Source: Saprospiraceae bacterium
GTDB taxonomy: Bacteria; Bacteroidota; Bacteroidia; Chitinophagales; Saprospiraceae
Direction: 5' to 3'
DNA: 64,000 nt
Assembly: GCA_016711125.1 (NCBI GenBank)
Contig: JADJTQ010000001.1
Coordinates: 930,001-994,000 of the forward strand
Part shown: one piece after another, positions 49,893 through 61,600 of the stretch
Numbering within the stretch: the stretch's first letter is position 1
How the letters are laid out: each line of letters opens with the position of its first letter
Translations under genes and position numbers: made by a program
Notes under the pieces: generated by a model
Databases searched by the model: none
Told to the model about the DNA's origin: nothing
What the model saw: only the letters and a program-made list of their open reading frames with translations

Positions 49893-50696
49893 ATGAACAT
49901 CTTAGAAAAGATAATCACTACGAAAAGAAAGGAAGTTGCCGAAAGAAAGCAGCAGATAACCATTAACCAGCTTGAGCAATCTCCTTTTTATTGTAGATCC
50001 GTGATCTCGATGGTAGAAAGTTTGAGATCGAAGGCACCCTTTGCAATCATCGCAGAATTTAAAAGAAGGTCGCCATCAAAAGGTGATATTTTTGCCGGAG
50101 CCGAAGTTGAGCCGATTGTCAAAGGATATGCTAAAGCGGGCTGTGCCGGTATATCAATACTTACCGATGAAACCTATTTTGGAGGGCATCTGAATGATTT
50201 AATGGAGGCCAGGACATATGTTCAGGTTCCTTTACTGCGAAAGGAATTTATCATTGATGAATTTCAGATTCTGGAGGCCAAGGCCGCTGGTGCTGATCTT
50301 ATTTTATTGATTGCTGAAGTATTGACAGAAAAGGAGGTATTAAGGCTTGCTGAGTTTAGCCAAGGCCTTGGCCTGGAAGTCTTGCTGGAAATGCATACCG
50401 AAAGTCAAATCGATAAAATCAATGATTACGTGAATATTGTGGGAATCAATAATCGTAATTTGAAGACTTTTGAGGTCGACCTGGAGGCATCGATCCGTCT
50501 GCTACATAAACTGAATGGCAAGTATCTCCGAGTTTCTGAAAGCGGATTGAGCGATCCCGCAAACGTGATTAAACTTGCCGATGCTGGTTTCGACGGATTT
50601 TTAGTAGGTGAGAATTTTATGAAGTCGCATAGACCAGGTGAGGCTTGTTCAGCATTCATTCAAGATCTTTTAAATTATCAAAAAATGAAGCCATGA
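49893..50696 (+). CDS. trpC: Indole-3-glycerol phosphate synthase
   Basis: 267 residues; closes the indole ring from CdRP. TIM-barrel motifs: the catalytic Lys in IIAEFKRRSPSKG, GISILTDETYFGG, VPLLRKEFIIDEFQI, the Glu in EVLLEMHTE, the substrate-binding GINNRNLKTFEVD, and SESGL. It is not fused to trpF. The ATG is four bases after the 31-unit heptad array, which therefore occupies the place of its ribosome binding site. The stop overlaps the trpF start (ATGA). Confidence 0.96.
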   Translation: MNILEKIITTKRKEVAERKQQITINQLEQSPFYCRSVISMVESLRSKAPFAIIAEFKRRSPSKGDIFAGAEVEPIVKGYAKAGCAGISILTDETYFGGHLNDLMEARTYVQVPLLRKEFIIDEFQILEAKAAGADLILLIAEVLTEKEVLRLAEFSQGLGLEVLLEMHTESQIDKINDYVNIVGINNRNLKTFEVDLEASIRLLHKLNGKYLRVSESGLSDPANVIKLADAGFDGFLVGENFMKSHRPGEACSAFIQDLLNYQKMKP

Positions 50697-51304
50697 TTTT
50701 CAAAGTCTGTGGCATGAAGTATCAAGATAATATCGAAGACCTCCAACGGCTCGAACCGGATTGGATCGGTTTTATCTTCTACGAACGATCTGCGCGGTAT
50801 ATAGCCGACCCACCAGACCTCAGCGAAATTACGGCAAAGAAGATAGGAGTTTTTGTTGATGCAGAAGATGCATTCATCATCCGGAAGATCAAGACATTTT
50901 TATTAAATGGCATCCAGTTTCACGGAATAGAAACTCCCGAAGTGTGTGCAACCTATCGAAAACGTAATTTATTGGTGATTAAAAGTTTTTCGGTTGACCG
51001 GTATTTTGATTTTGCACTAACCGATCCCTACGAGGGTCATTGCGACTATTTCCTATTTGATACTAAGGGTATTGTACCGGGAGGTACGGGCAAGTCATTT
51101 GACTGGACTTTATTAGAAAGATATCAAGGCGAAACTCCATTTTTGTTAAGTGGTGGCATCAATCCGGACAGTGTGGAGGCTCTAAAATTGTTTGCACATC
51201 CGAAGTGGGCCGGCATTGATATTAATAGTCAATTTGAAATTGATCCTGGGTTTAAGAATATTGAACTTATACAAAATTTTAAATATGCTTTATTCGGTAG
51301 ATAA
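50693..51304 (+). CDS. trpF: Phosphoribosylanthranilate isomerase
   Basis: About 203 residues; Amadori isomerisation of PRA to CdRP. The TIM-barrel starts FKVCGMK with the catalytic Cys; WIGFIFYERSARYI, QFHGIETPEVC, FLFDTKG with the catalytic Asp, and PFLLSGGINPDSVE follow. ATG 50693 overlaps the trpC stop by four bases, which fixes the start. The end overlaps the trpB start by 20 bases. Confidence 0.95.
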   Translation: MIFKVCGMKYQDNIEDLQRLEPDWIGFIFYERSARYIADPPDLSEITAKKIGVFVDAEDAFIIRKIKTFLLNGIQFHGIETPEVCATYRKRNLLVIKSFSVDRYFDFALTDPYEGHCDYFLFDTKGIVPGGTGKSFDWTLLERYQGETPFLLSGGINPDSVEALKLFAHPKWAGIDINSQFEIDPGFKNIELIQNFKYALFGR

Positions 51305-52466
51305 AAAGGGATTTTACGGTGATTTTGGAGGAGCCTTTATTCCGGAGATGTTGTATGCCAATATTGAGGAATTAAAAAACAAATACCTCGAGATCATCGA
51401 CGAGCCAGACTTTCAAGCAGAGATGAACCATTTGTTGAAAGATTATGTCGGCAGACCCAGTCCATTATATTATGCTAAGCGACTTTCGCAACATTTTAAT
51501 GCCCGCATCTACTTGAAAAGAGAAGATTTGAATCATACGGGTGCCCATAAAATCAATAATACCATAGGGCAAATCCTCCTGGCTCAACGGTTGGGCAAAA
51601 CCCGGATCATTGCTGAGACCGGAGCAGGACAACATGGAGTCGCTACCGCCACGGTTTGTGCACTGATGGGCTTGGAATGTATCGTTTATATGGGAGAAGT
51701 TGACATTGCGCGACAAGCACCTAATGTGTCCAGGATGAAAATGCTCGGTGCAAAAGTAGTTCCCGCCACCAGCGGCAGCAAGACGCTTAAAGATGCAACT
51801 AACGAAGCGATCCGGGATTGGATTAATAATCCAACTGATACTCATTATATCATCGGTTCAGTGGTGGGGCCCCACCCTTATCCGGATATGGTAGCCCGGT
51901 TTCAGGCTGTGATTAGTGAGGAAATGAAGTGGCAGTTGAAGGAGCAAACAGGCTCCCAAGATCCTGACATCATCATAGCCTGCGTGGGTGGTGGAAGCAA
52001 TGCAGCGGGTGCTTTTTATCATTATTTGGATAGCGAAAAAGTTCGCCTGGTGGCTGTGGAAGCCGCTGGATTGGGAGTTGATTCCGGTGAGTCGGCAGCG
52101 ACGAGTGTTTTAGGAACCAAAGGCATTATTCATGGCAGCCGTACTTTGCTCATGCAAACCGAAGATGGGCAGATCATTGAGCCTTATTCGATTTCAGCCG
52201 GTTTAGATTATCCGGGTATCGGGCCACTGCATTCACATCTCATTGTCAGCAAACGGGCTGAGGCCATCAGCATCACGGATCAGGAGGCTCTGGATGCTGC
52301 TTTTTTGGTGACCCGTCTGGAGGGTATCATACCTGCTTTAGAATCAGCGCATGCTTTTGCAGCGATGCATTATTTAAAGTATCGGTCAGAAGATGTAATT
52401 GTGATTAATCTATCAGGCAGGGGTGACAAAGATTTAAGTACCTATATTAAAATATTAGAATCGTGA
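51285..52466 (+). CDS. trpB: Tryptophan synthase beta subunit
   Basis: About 393 residues; joins indole and serine with PLP. Start at ATG 51285 (YSVDKKGFYGDFGGAFIPE), inside the end of trpF. Key parts: PSPLYYAKRL, the PLP-binding Lys in HTGAHKINN, ETGAGQHGVATAT, the glycine-rich phosphate loop in GGGSNAAG, and the C-terminal NLSGRGDKD. It is a canonical TrpB1, not the TrpB2 form. The TGA stop overlaps the trpA GTG. Confidence 0.97.
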   Translation: MLYSVDKKGFYGDFGGAFIPEMLYANIEELKNKYLEIIDEPDFQAEMNHLLKDYVGRPSPLYYAKRLSQHFNARIYLKREDLNHTGAHKINNTIGQILLAQRLGKTRIIAETGAGQHGVATATVCALMGLECIVYMGEVDIARQAPNVSRMKMLGAKVVPATSGSKTLKDATNEAIRDWINNPTDTHYIIGSVVGPHPYPDMVARFQAVISEEMKWQLKEQTGSQDPDIIIACVGGGSNAAGAFYHYLDSEKVRLVAVEAAGLGVDSGESAATSVLGTKGIIHGSRTLLMQTEDGQIIEPYSISAGLDYPGIGPLHSHLIVSKRAEAISITDQEALDAAFLVTRLEGIIPALESAHAFAAMHYLKYRSEDVIVINLSGRGDKDLSTYIKILES

Positions 52467-53245
52467 ACCGTATCGATCAGTTATTTCAATACAAAAAAGA
52501 GGGAGTTTTAAATATCTACTTTACCGCAGGATTTCCTGCACTCGACGATACGACGAAAATTATCTTGGCTTTAGACAAGGCTGGTGTTGATATCATTGAG
52601 ATCGGTATGCCTTATTCAGATCCAATGGCCGATGGACCAACCATCCAGGAGAGTGGGAGCAAGGCCCTTAAGAATGGCATGACCCTCAATGTTCTATTTG
52701 ACCAATTGAAAAATATTAGAACGAAAACGCAAGTGCCCTTGCTATTTATGGGCTATTTAAATCAGATGATGCAATTTGGAGTGGATCGATTTCTTAATTC
52801 ATGCCAGCAAGTAGGAATAGACGGATTAATTATACCTGATCTGCCTGTTGACATCTACGAAGAAGAGCTGAAAGACAAAATTGAAAATTCGGGTTTACAC
52901 GTTATTTTTCTGATCACACCCCAGACTTCCGAATCGAGGATTCGAAAGATTGATGATCTCGCGAAGGGATTTATTTATATGGTATCCAGTGCTTCGATCA
53001 CTGGTGCAAAATCCGATATCTCAAAATCGCAATTAGATTATTTCAAAATGGTGGACACCCTGCAATTGAAAAATCCCCGGCTCATAGGCTTTGGTATTTC
53101 CAATCACGATACTTTTTTCCAAGCTTGTCAATACGCTCATGGCGCGATCATCGGCAGCGCTTTTATTCGTCACCTGGAAACAGCTGAAAATGGGGTAGAG
53201 GATGCCGTAGATACTTTTGTCAGGAGTCTTAGGGGTAATCATTAA
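52463..53245 (+). CDS. trpA: Tryptophan synthase alpha subunit
   Basis: 260 residues; releases indole from indole-3-glycerol phosphate and passes it to TrpB. FTAGFP at the start, the catalytic Glu in IEIGMPYSDPMADGPTIQ, the Asp in LIIPDLP, VSSASITGAK and GFGISNHD are seen. Start GTG 52463 overlaps the trpB stop (GTGA), indicating coupling. It is the last gene of the operon. Confidence 0.96.
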   Translation: MNRIDQLFQYKKEGVLNIYFTAGFPALDDTTKIILALDKAGVDIIEIGMPYSDPMADGPTIQESGSKALKNGMTLNVLFDQLKNIRTKTQVPLLFMGYLNQMMQFGVDRFLNSCQQVGIDGLIIPDLPVDIYEEELKDKIENSGLHVIFLITPQTSESRIRKIDDLAKGFIYMVSSASITGAKSDISKSQLDYFKMVDTLQLKNPRLIGFGISNHDTFFQACQYAHGAIIGSAFIRHLETAENGVEDAVDTFVRSLRGNH

Positions 53246-53307
53246 AGTGCTTAGGATAATTATTAGTTCTGATGTTCAATATTAGCACACTCATGGAAAA
53301 AAAGAAA

Positions 53308-53343
53308 AGCAACTTACCCGGCTCTCTCGTCAGGTAAGCTGCT
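53308..53343 (-). terminator. Hairpin with a T-rich tail on the minus strand
   Basis: AGCAACTTACC (53308-53318) and GGTAAGCTGCT (53333-53343), 10 of 11 pairs. On the minus strand it is followed by TTTTCTTTTTTT, so it would terminate leftward transcripts; on the plus strand it may weakly end the trp operon. Confidence 0.6.
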
Positions 53344-53568
53344 AATCAAACTCGCATTAACATGCTTACAGATCTACTTTACGCTATATGATGGTCGCCT
53401 TACGGGCAGGAATTATTAATTGTGGTTCATTATTTTAGGTTACACGGTATGAAGAGTGACCCTCAATGCACTTTCCATAAAAAATAAAAAATGCTGCCCA
53501 ATTCCGTTGATGAAATCCAACGAGTTCTTTTAATGGGTGCTTCGGACGGAATCGGATGAAATCTATTA

Positions 53569-53771
53569 CTAGGAGGATGTTGAAATACTCATCTCGCGCT
53601 GATTTTACAAAATATAAATTTCTACTAGAACATGATTCATCCGTTCTCGCCGTTCCTGACTTTGTTGAGACTCAGTCTGTTACAACTTCCAGTAGCATCC
53701 TTCGTCTCGCCGCGTCAGAAACGACGATTTACGGCTTCAGCATCAAGTTGCGTATTTCAACAGCCTCCTAG
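53569..53771. mobile_element. 203-bp element with 20-bp terminal inverted repeats
   Basis: CTAGGAGGATGTTGAAATAC (53569-53588) and the reverse complement of 53752-53771 (CTAGGAGGCTGTTGAAATAC) match at 19 of 20 positions. The interior has no transposase. The size and termini fit a miniature inverted-repeat element or the trimmed ends of an insertion sequence. The surrounding 53344-53568 and 53772-53896 hold no gene I can support. Confidence 0.6.
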
Positions 53772-53896
53772 GATTAAAAACACGTTGGATTAAAGTCCAG
53801 ACTCCATTTCAATATGGTCGTTCGATGGCCTTCGATCTGCGGGTGTGGCAAGAATTTGCGCCTTCAGATCTTGGTCGCAATATGGGGACGTAGGAT

Positions 53897-56705
53897 CTAG
53901 TCCGCACTGACCTCATCAACCAATTTAAGTATCGATTGATAGTCATGACCTGAAGCCTCTGACATGGCTATTTCACAAGTCTTAGAAGTAGAATAATAGC
54001 CGCTATACGGTTGCTGATTTACTTCATTTGATTCTCGTTTGGTAGCCGCTTCAGTTAGTCCTGGATAATAAAATCCGCGGTCACCTGCCATCCCACAGCA
54101 ACCGGCAAAAACCGGAATGTCTGCTTGTTTGGCACAAGCAAATCCAATCGATTTAAGCTTGCCCATAGTGCCCAGTTTATGCACGGAACATACCGGATGA
54201 AATACAACTTTATCTTTGGGTTGAGAGATCGTAAGCCGTGGTATGGCCATGTCAGCCACAAAATCAATGATGTCTAGTATCTTTAATTGATCGAAGTGCT
54301 GTTGATTTGTTTCGGATAAATAGGGTCTGCAATTAAGTAGTGTTTGAGTGCAGCTGGTCACATCCAATACAATTGGAATACTTCCGTTATTCGAATCACG
54401 AAATAGTTTTTCTATAGTCTGATTTACTGTATAATGGTGGGCATCGGCAAATCCCTTTGATGAAAAGATCTGACCACAACACGAGGTTGATATGCCGTTA
54501 GTTACTACTAATTCAATTTTTGCTTTTTTGCAGATATTGCCAAATGATACATAAGTATCCTCCAAGCATCCGATTAATGCAGGCACTAAAATAAAGTACC
54601 TTCGCACTACCTTCGTTACCATTACTTAGCGAAGCCAACTGACGGGCACTTACCGGTTTGTCCAGATGCTTAGACCAACGTGGTATTGTGCCTGATATTT
54701 TCCTCAAACCCCAAGTTACTCCATGCATGAAATTTTTGCCAAAAAGTCTATTACTGAAAAATCCCATTTTCAAAGAGATTTTTGCGGTTCGTTCGACCAA
54801 TGGGAAGTTCTTGGCCAAAAATAGAGCAATCCGGTTTTGAAGGTTGGAGTGATTTTCTCTTCTGAGCCGCTTGATGAGCTCACCGGTGTTAATGTCGACC
54901 GGACAACTCGTCGCACACATACCGTCTACAGCACAGGTCTCCATTCCATCATATTGATACTCTTTGATTAAGGTATCGCGTGTAGCTGTATCACCGGTCA
55001 TTTCCAGGCGTTTCATGGCACGACGCACAGCAATTCGGCGGCGGGGTGTCATGGTAAAATCACGACTGGGGCAGTGGGTCTCGCAGAATCCACATTCGAT
55101 ACATCGATCTACCTCTTCCTCAACAATAGGCATCATCTTCAGATGATGGATATGGGTCAATTTATCTTCCGTAATCACAATGCCAGGATTCAAAAGATTC
55201 TTTGGATCAATTAGGGCCTTGAGCCTTTTCATAATTTGATAAGCATCCGGACCCCATTCTTTTTCAACAAAAGCCGAAACAGCTCTCCCGGTACTATGTT
55301 CGCCCTTTAAAGATCCGTCATATTTATCAATGACAAGCTCAAACAGGTCATCATTAAATTTTTCATAGTGGTCAATATCAGCTTGTGTCAGAAAACTTTG
55401 TGACACAGCAAAATGTAGATTGCCATCTTTTGCATGACCAAAAATAATTCCGTTTTTGTAGTTGTGTTTTTCAAAAAGTTTTTGAATGTCAACCACTGCA
55501 TCACCGAGACGTTCAACTGGAAAGGTAAAGTCCTCCAGGAGTGCGGAGGTACCTTTTGCCCTCATTCCGGCTACGGAGGGATACATACCTTTTCTTATTT
55601 TCCAGAGGAGCGCTTGTTTTTCGGAATCCTGTGAAAAGTCCGGTTCTCGAATCAGGGGAAGTTTGTCAAAAACAGGCAATGCATTTTGATATTTTTCAAT
55701 CAATGCTGTTTCAGTTGATTCCTGAAATTCACATAAAATCGCCGAAGCTTGAACCGGTAATGTTTTAAAAAATGACGGTACTCCTGGCATGTCTTCCACC
55801 GATCGCAGGGACGCCCGATCCATAAATTCTAAGGCTTCCGCACCGGTTGTTTTCAAATCGGCAATTGCATTGCAAGCAGTCTCCGGGCTTTCAAAATAGA
55901 GCATGCCCGTCATTTTATATGGAAGATCGGGTATGGTATTTAATACTGCTTCTGCGATAAAGGCTAGGGTTCCCTCACCACCTATGATCACATGCGCCAG
56001 GATATCTAAAGGGTGCTCAAAATCCAAAAAAGAATTAATGCAATATCCAACCGTATTTTTTTGTAAATATTTTTTACGAATTCGTAGGGTTAATTCCTCA
56101 TTGGCCCGCACCGCATTGTTTAGTTTTATGAATCCTTCAAAAATATCATTGGATTCACTTTCAAAACGAAGATAATCTTCCGCCTTTTCAGTATTGTAAA
56201 CCTGACCATTGGGCAACACAAAGGTCAGATGTTTAAGGGTATGGTATGAGTTATTGACAACCCCACAACACATGCCACTAGAATTATTCGATAGAATGCC
56301 GCCCATCATGCAAGCATTGATTGATGCGGGATCCGGGCCCATCTTCCGGCCATACTTTTTCAGCGCTTGATTGACATGAGCTCCGATCACTCCTGGTTGT
56401 ACCCGCACAGTTTTACCGCTTTGCTCCGGGGTGACGTGTCGCCAATAATTGCTAAGATCAGCCAGGATCCCATCGGTAACTCCCTGTCCGGAAAAACTGG
56501 TTCCTGCGGCTCGGAAAGTCAATTTTTCCTCACGTTGATGAGAAAATTGAAAAAGTCTTTGGACCTCATCAATGTTAATAGGCTGCACAACCAATTTGGG
56601 TATAAGATAAAAATGGCTGGCATCGCTGGCATAGGCATAACGGTCTATGAGTCGGGCTTTGATCCGTTCAGTAGGTAAGATTTTCTCCAGTTCGTCTGCA
56701 AGCAT
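53897..56705 (-). CDS. FAD-linked, Fe-S 2-hydroxyacid (D-lactate type) dehydrogenase (frameshifted)
   Basis: About 935 residues after removing one G near 54562. The N-terminal FAD_binding_4/VAO-type domain has FRAAGTSFSGQGV, GPDPASINACMMGGILSNNSSGM and IIGGEGTLAFI; the C-terminal FAD-oxidase domain has FGHAKDGNLHF and LKGEHSTGR. Two 4Fe-4S sites follow (CIECGFCETHCPSRD and CAVDGMCATSCPVD). The last part, beyond the break, is a CCG-type domain with STSCCGQIF and PVFAGCCGMAGD. This fused architecture is found in quinone-linked D-lactate or D-2-hydroxyglutarate dehydrogenases (Dld-II/YdiJ). The exact substrate cannot be told. Confidence 0.88.
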
Positions 56706-57189
56706 TTGAATGATCAGATAGTTACTGGGCTAAAACTAGGAATTAATTCCGGTGATTTCAACTCGCCAGAAAAGTCATGCAGTGCTTGAGACATTCACAA
56801 CCCGAAAGCGCTGCTTTTTGATAGTAAGAGAAACATTTAGTGGAATAATAATTCAATCAATGTTTGATTTGATCATCCTACCCATTGTCCTGCTCTGGTC
56901 TTAGTTTCGGACCAATAAGGATGAATTCTAGGTCTCTTAGAGAAAAAAACATCAAGTTTAAGCTATTTAAATATCTCCCAAATTCTTTATCTTTTACGAC
57001 CAATCACGAGAAACCAAATGAGCCAAACTGAGGCTTTTACGCCTGTTGATCTTCATACAGAGACGATTCCGTTTCGACATCCTTCATTTTATTTGGCCGG
57101 GTTTTCAACCGATGGCATTGGGAAGCAACTGAGCCATCCTATAATTTACAATATCCTGAATTATTTAAATCACAATAAACCAACTTCAC
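56706..57189. other. Intergenic stretch with a possible short open frame
   Basis: The left 300 bases show nothing. From ATG 57018 a frame runs through the start of the cytochrome gene; its first 55 codons (SQTEAFTPVDLHTETIPFRHP...) look protein-like, and a near-consensus TATCTTTT box lies at about 56990. I do not recognise a product. Confidence 0.3.
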
Positions 57190-58181
57190 ATGAAAAGTAT
57201 TCTCAAAGTTTTAAAATGGCTTGGCATCTGCCTTGTCGTTTTGCTAGTGGCTCTAGTAGCTTTCGTGCAGCTCACTTGGAACAAAACCTATGACGCTCCA
57301 TTGCCTCAGATAAGTGCGAGTCAAGACAGCCTCGCGGTCGCCAGGGGTAGGTACCTGGTATATGGCCCCGCACATTGTGCAACCTGTCATGTACCTATGG
57401 ACAAGATAATGGAAGTGGAAAGTGTCGGGACCGAATTTCTCCTTAGCGGAGGTTGGGAATTTCCTATTCCTCCGGGTACTTTCCGGGCACCCAACATAAC
57501 ACCGGATATGGAAACAGGAATTGGGAAGTTGAGCGATGGCCAGATAGCCCGGGCGTTGCGATATAACGTCAAAAGAAACAACAGTTGTCTTTTTCCCTTT
57601 ATGCCCTTCAGGACCTTTCCGATGAGGATCTCAGTGCCATAATCTCCTTTTTAAGGTCTCAAGAGCCGGTACAACATGTTGTAAAACCCTCGGAGCTTAC
57701 TTTTTTGGGCAAAGCTGTGTCAGCCTTCGGACTGATCAAACCCACCTCCCCTACCGGTACTCCACCTGCCCGGGTTACGAGAGAAGCGACCGCATCTTAT
57801 GGCTCCTATCTGGCGTATAGTGTTACTAATTGTTATGGTTGTCACACTGAGCGGGATCTGAAGACTGGAGCTTTTATTGGAGAGCCCTTTGCGGGAGGCT
57901 TTTATTTTGAGCCTGATCCCTTTTCTGATGGATATTCATACTGCACTCCAAATCTTACCCCTCATCAGGGTACCGGTTTGATCGCTGGTTGGTCGGAAAA
58001 AGATTTTATTACTCGATTTAAAGGGGGCAGGGTTCACCAGGGCAGTCCCATGCCTTGGGTATCATTTTCAAAAATGGACACGATAGACTTGCAGGCGCTC
58101 TACCGCTTTTTGCATTCTTTAGAACCGGTTGAAAATAAAATTGATAAGATCGTATTTGCACCGGGAGAAAAACCCGAATAG
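57190..58181 (+). CDS. Membrane-anchored dihaem cytochrome c (frameshifted)
   Basis: About 330 residues after adding one T at 57607-57608. An N-terminal uncleaved or cleaved helix (WLGICLVVLLVALVAFVQL) exports the protein. Two c-type haem sites are present: CATCH in the first domain (about residue 63) and CYGCH in the second (about 220). The repaired join reads FPFMPFQDLSDEDLSAIISFL, a normal cytochrome c helix. NITPDMETGIG and NLTPHQGTGLIAGW precede the Met-ligand regions. It probably shuttles electrons in the periplasm; partner unknown. Confidence 0.82.
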
Positions 58182-58692
58182 ATAGCCACTTTCAGCGGGG
58201 ATCTGGTTTCGGAATAGTATGTCTAACCACAGATTGACAGAGATTTTTTAATTGCTGTTTCTGTGATAGTTGTCTCTCCTTTTTCTTACAATCCATGTTA
58301 TCAAATCTGGCATATGATTTCTAATAGCATTTGTTTTTTTGGGTTCTTGCACATATTTAGTGGGTGAACTGCTATTTCTATTTTTCTCACTACCGGAAGA
58401 TATGGATTTTACCCTGCCACAAAGTGACGGGCTTCCTCTCTCTTACAACAAGAGAGAGCAGAATTTACATTCTGCGGCTTTGAAGAAAGATACATAGAAT
58501 TAAAACGACCCACTATAAATACGTAAGAACCTTTTTGTGTTGGTGATTTCCTCAGAATTTCAGCGCAATTAGATGTCTAAAACACCTCTATAACCACCAC
58601 TTATCCTGGTTGCGTGCACTCCAGGATCATAATTGACCAAAGGAAAATTCAAGATCCTTTGATTTACTGCCTACCTGGCGATTTACCATCCG
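58182..58692. other. Gene-free stretch after the cytochrome gene
   Basis: No open frame or RNA gene that I can support. A short foldback CTCTCT...AGAGAG at about 58436-58460 is the only visible structure. The neighbouring genes converge here. Confidence 0.5.
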
Positions 58693-61600
58693 CTAAGGTA
58701 CCATCACAGTAAATAATGCTCCTGATTCAACATGCAAATAACCTCCAATTTGCACATCAATCGTATTACAAATCCCTGAATCTGTACCAGGCAGAGTAAT
58801 ACTGATCCCATTAGGTATCACCACATCATCACATTCTATCGGAATAAAACCCCGACTCCAATTAGCATTACTGTCGTTCCAGTTACCTATTGTGGGTCCA
58901 ACCCAGGTATTGGTGCCCTGACCAACTACTTTGATGAGGATCGTTGCAGCATCAGAACAGCCTCCACTTATTTTGGTATAGGTGATGGTGTGATCACCCA
59001 AACCAGCATCGTTCGGATCAAAACTATAAGTGGTGCCATTAGCATCATCATTGACTCCAGGACCTGAATAAAGACCTCCGGTGGGCCCACCGCCGCTTAG
59101 TGCTGTCTGTATCCCCGCACCCTGGCAATAAGCCCCGCTGCCGGTAAATGTAACATTGGGTGCCTGATTCACCATGATTGTACCATTGGCAGTTACTCCA
59201 GCACAACCGGTTCCCAGTAGGGTGACCGTATAATTAAAGGACCCTGATGCTAAAGGGGCACCACTGATCGTCACTACATTAGCTTGCCATGATCCTTGTA
59301 CTCCATTAGGAAGTCCGTCGAAGGTAGCACCTGTAGCTTCGGGTGTGGAATAAGTGATGTCAACTAACGGCTCATTGTCACAAATGGTTTGGGCATTAGT
59401 TCCTCCCGCTGAGGTCAGGCTGATGATACAGGCATCCGCAGCTCCAGGTTTACCCATTGCCACGCCCGAAAAGCCATTGCTTAAGGTGCCTTTTGCGGTG
59501 TAGTCGGTACCATAGGATGCCTGCGTCACAGCATTGTTGACCGTGACTGTCGAGATCTGTGGATTACCAGGAGTAACACCACTTATAGGACCTGCCGTTT
59601 TTACCATGGATACTCCATTCCAACTTCCACTGGTTGCTCCTTCGTAGCCGGCCTTTTCGGCTGCGGAATAATAAAGAGTTAAATCGTATTGACCCGTTGG
59701 ATTCGAATTGGCGGGTGTAATCTTAAATGATTTGGTGGTCAGATAATTAGCAGCTGTATTATTCCAGAAGGCCGTTGTGCCGTTACCGGCACGGTCGATC
59801 TGAACCGTAGTGCAACCGTAGTCAAAGGTAGTGAGGTTTTTAACCCTGGTCATGATTTTGCCGGTACCGTCAAAGAAATAGACATCGTCATTTGGACCCA
59901 GGTAAGCAATCTTACTGCTGTTTAAGACAGTCGAGACGGGAGATCCCGGGTACGTCTGGGTTAATTTGATCTGGGGCTTAATGTTGCTAGTGAAGAAATT
60001 TACCATGGTAAAATTGGCGGCACAGCTGATGCCATCCTGCCAAAATATATTTCCGGTCGGACATGAACCACCGCAATCGGAATATCCTATGCTTGCATCT
60101 GAAGTCTGGGCTGCATCGGCAGTAACGTTATCATAGCATAACTCAACGACAACATTATCCGTACCGTTCCAATTAAAGGGTGAATCAAATGTGAAATTAT
60201 TATAACCCACTGTGGTTGGGTAGGTAAAAGGATTTTTCACGGTAGCAAGTCCGGGTATCACATTGAGAGAAGCCCCATCGTATAAGTTGGCAATCGTTGT
60301 ACCTCCCAGTTTAATCGTCAAATTAGTAAAGGGTCGGGTGCTGTTTTTAGTTGCAATATTAAAAGACATCCCGGTTATGGACCCTGCGGTAAGGCCAGTG
60401 GCAGTTAATTCGGATGCCTTGTAGAGCATCTGAACCCTTTTACTTTGAAGCTTGCTATTGAACACAGGGTCTCCGGCCGCTTGAATTATATTGTAAGTGG
60501 AAGTTCCAATTGTTTGAGTGTTGGTCGATGGTGGTACGGCCGCCAGATCATTATCATTAATGGTTAAGGTAAAGGTTGGAACAGTCGTTCCTTTGATTAC
60601 CCCTGAGACTGTAAAATTCAAAATGACTGTTTCAGCCGATTCGGTGGCTGCATCGTCAAATACTCTGACTGTAAAGGTCTGTAATGCAGTAGAACCTTGA
60701 GGAAAAACTAAGATGTTGCCGCCAGGTAACTGGTAGTCCACTTGGTAGGTTGCGGTACCGGAGTAATTCAAAGCCACTATACCAAGGGATGATGGTGCTT
60801 CGCCAATACTCATTTGATAGGTATAGTCCGTGTACTTCCGGCAGTCGATCGCTGTTCCTGCATTGCTTTCAGTTTGGGCACTTGAGGCCGTAACAAAATT
60901 GACCACTTGACCACAAGGTGTTTCCCCCAAGGAAGTTCCTAAACTTGCTCTTGAAGGTAGCGACATGGCAGCCTGCATTCTTGTCTTTTGACCATTGGTA
61001 AACAAAGTACAGCAATTCGTATAACTCATGAAATTCCGCTCGGTATTGATGGTGTAGGGTGTTCCGGTGCAAGTGTTGTTTCCTGTCCGGCAGGTAAAAT
61101 CATAAACACCTGATCCGTTAACATTATTGGAGATGGGATCCGTATCGCAGACCAGGTCACCCTGGTCACCGCAGATCGTGTTTGTCGGACACTGTGTATT
61201 TAACTCTGAACCTTGAAATGGATGATATAAATTAAAAGCATGGCCGATTTCGTGCGGTAACACTTTGTTTCCAGCCACAGCTTGCGTTGCCAGCATTACG
61301 GTTCCATCGACATTGGAAGGTGAACCGGCAAAAGAAGCATAACCTGCAATGAATTGACCCATGGTGCCATCTACACCATCAATTTTATGGACGATCCAGA
61401 TATTATAATAATCAGCCGGATTCCATCGGGCAAAATTTTTCAATTGCAAGTCCGTACAACCACTACTTCCTAAAGCATTAACCCCAAAGGATTCATAATT
61501 CGGTATGGCCGTAGCATTAACCCGATCTATTCCGTTGGTGTAACCACATGAAGGGCTGCGTTGAGCGAGGGCAAAAGTAAGCTCAAGATTTACGACGCCA

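Noticed and set aside
49616..49963. A 115-codon minus-strand open frame with heptapeptide repeats (SVLSSQF and similar)
   Set aside because: It only translates the 7-base array and the start of trpC in reverse; repeats without stops on this strand follow from the unit sequence.
53556..53771. A 71-codon frame in the inverted-repeat element
   Set aside because: It ends exactly in the right inverted repeat and has no recognisable motif; probably chance.
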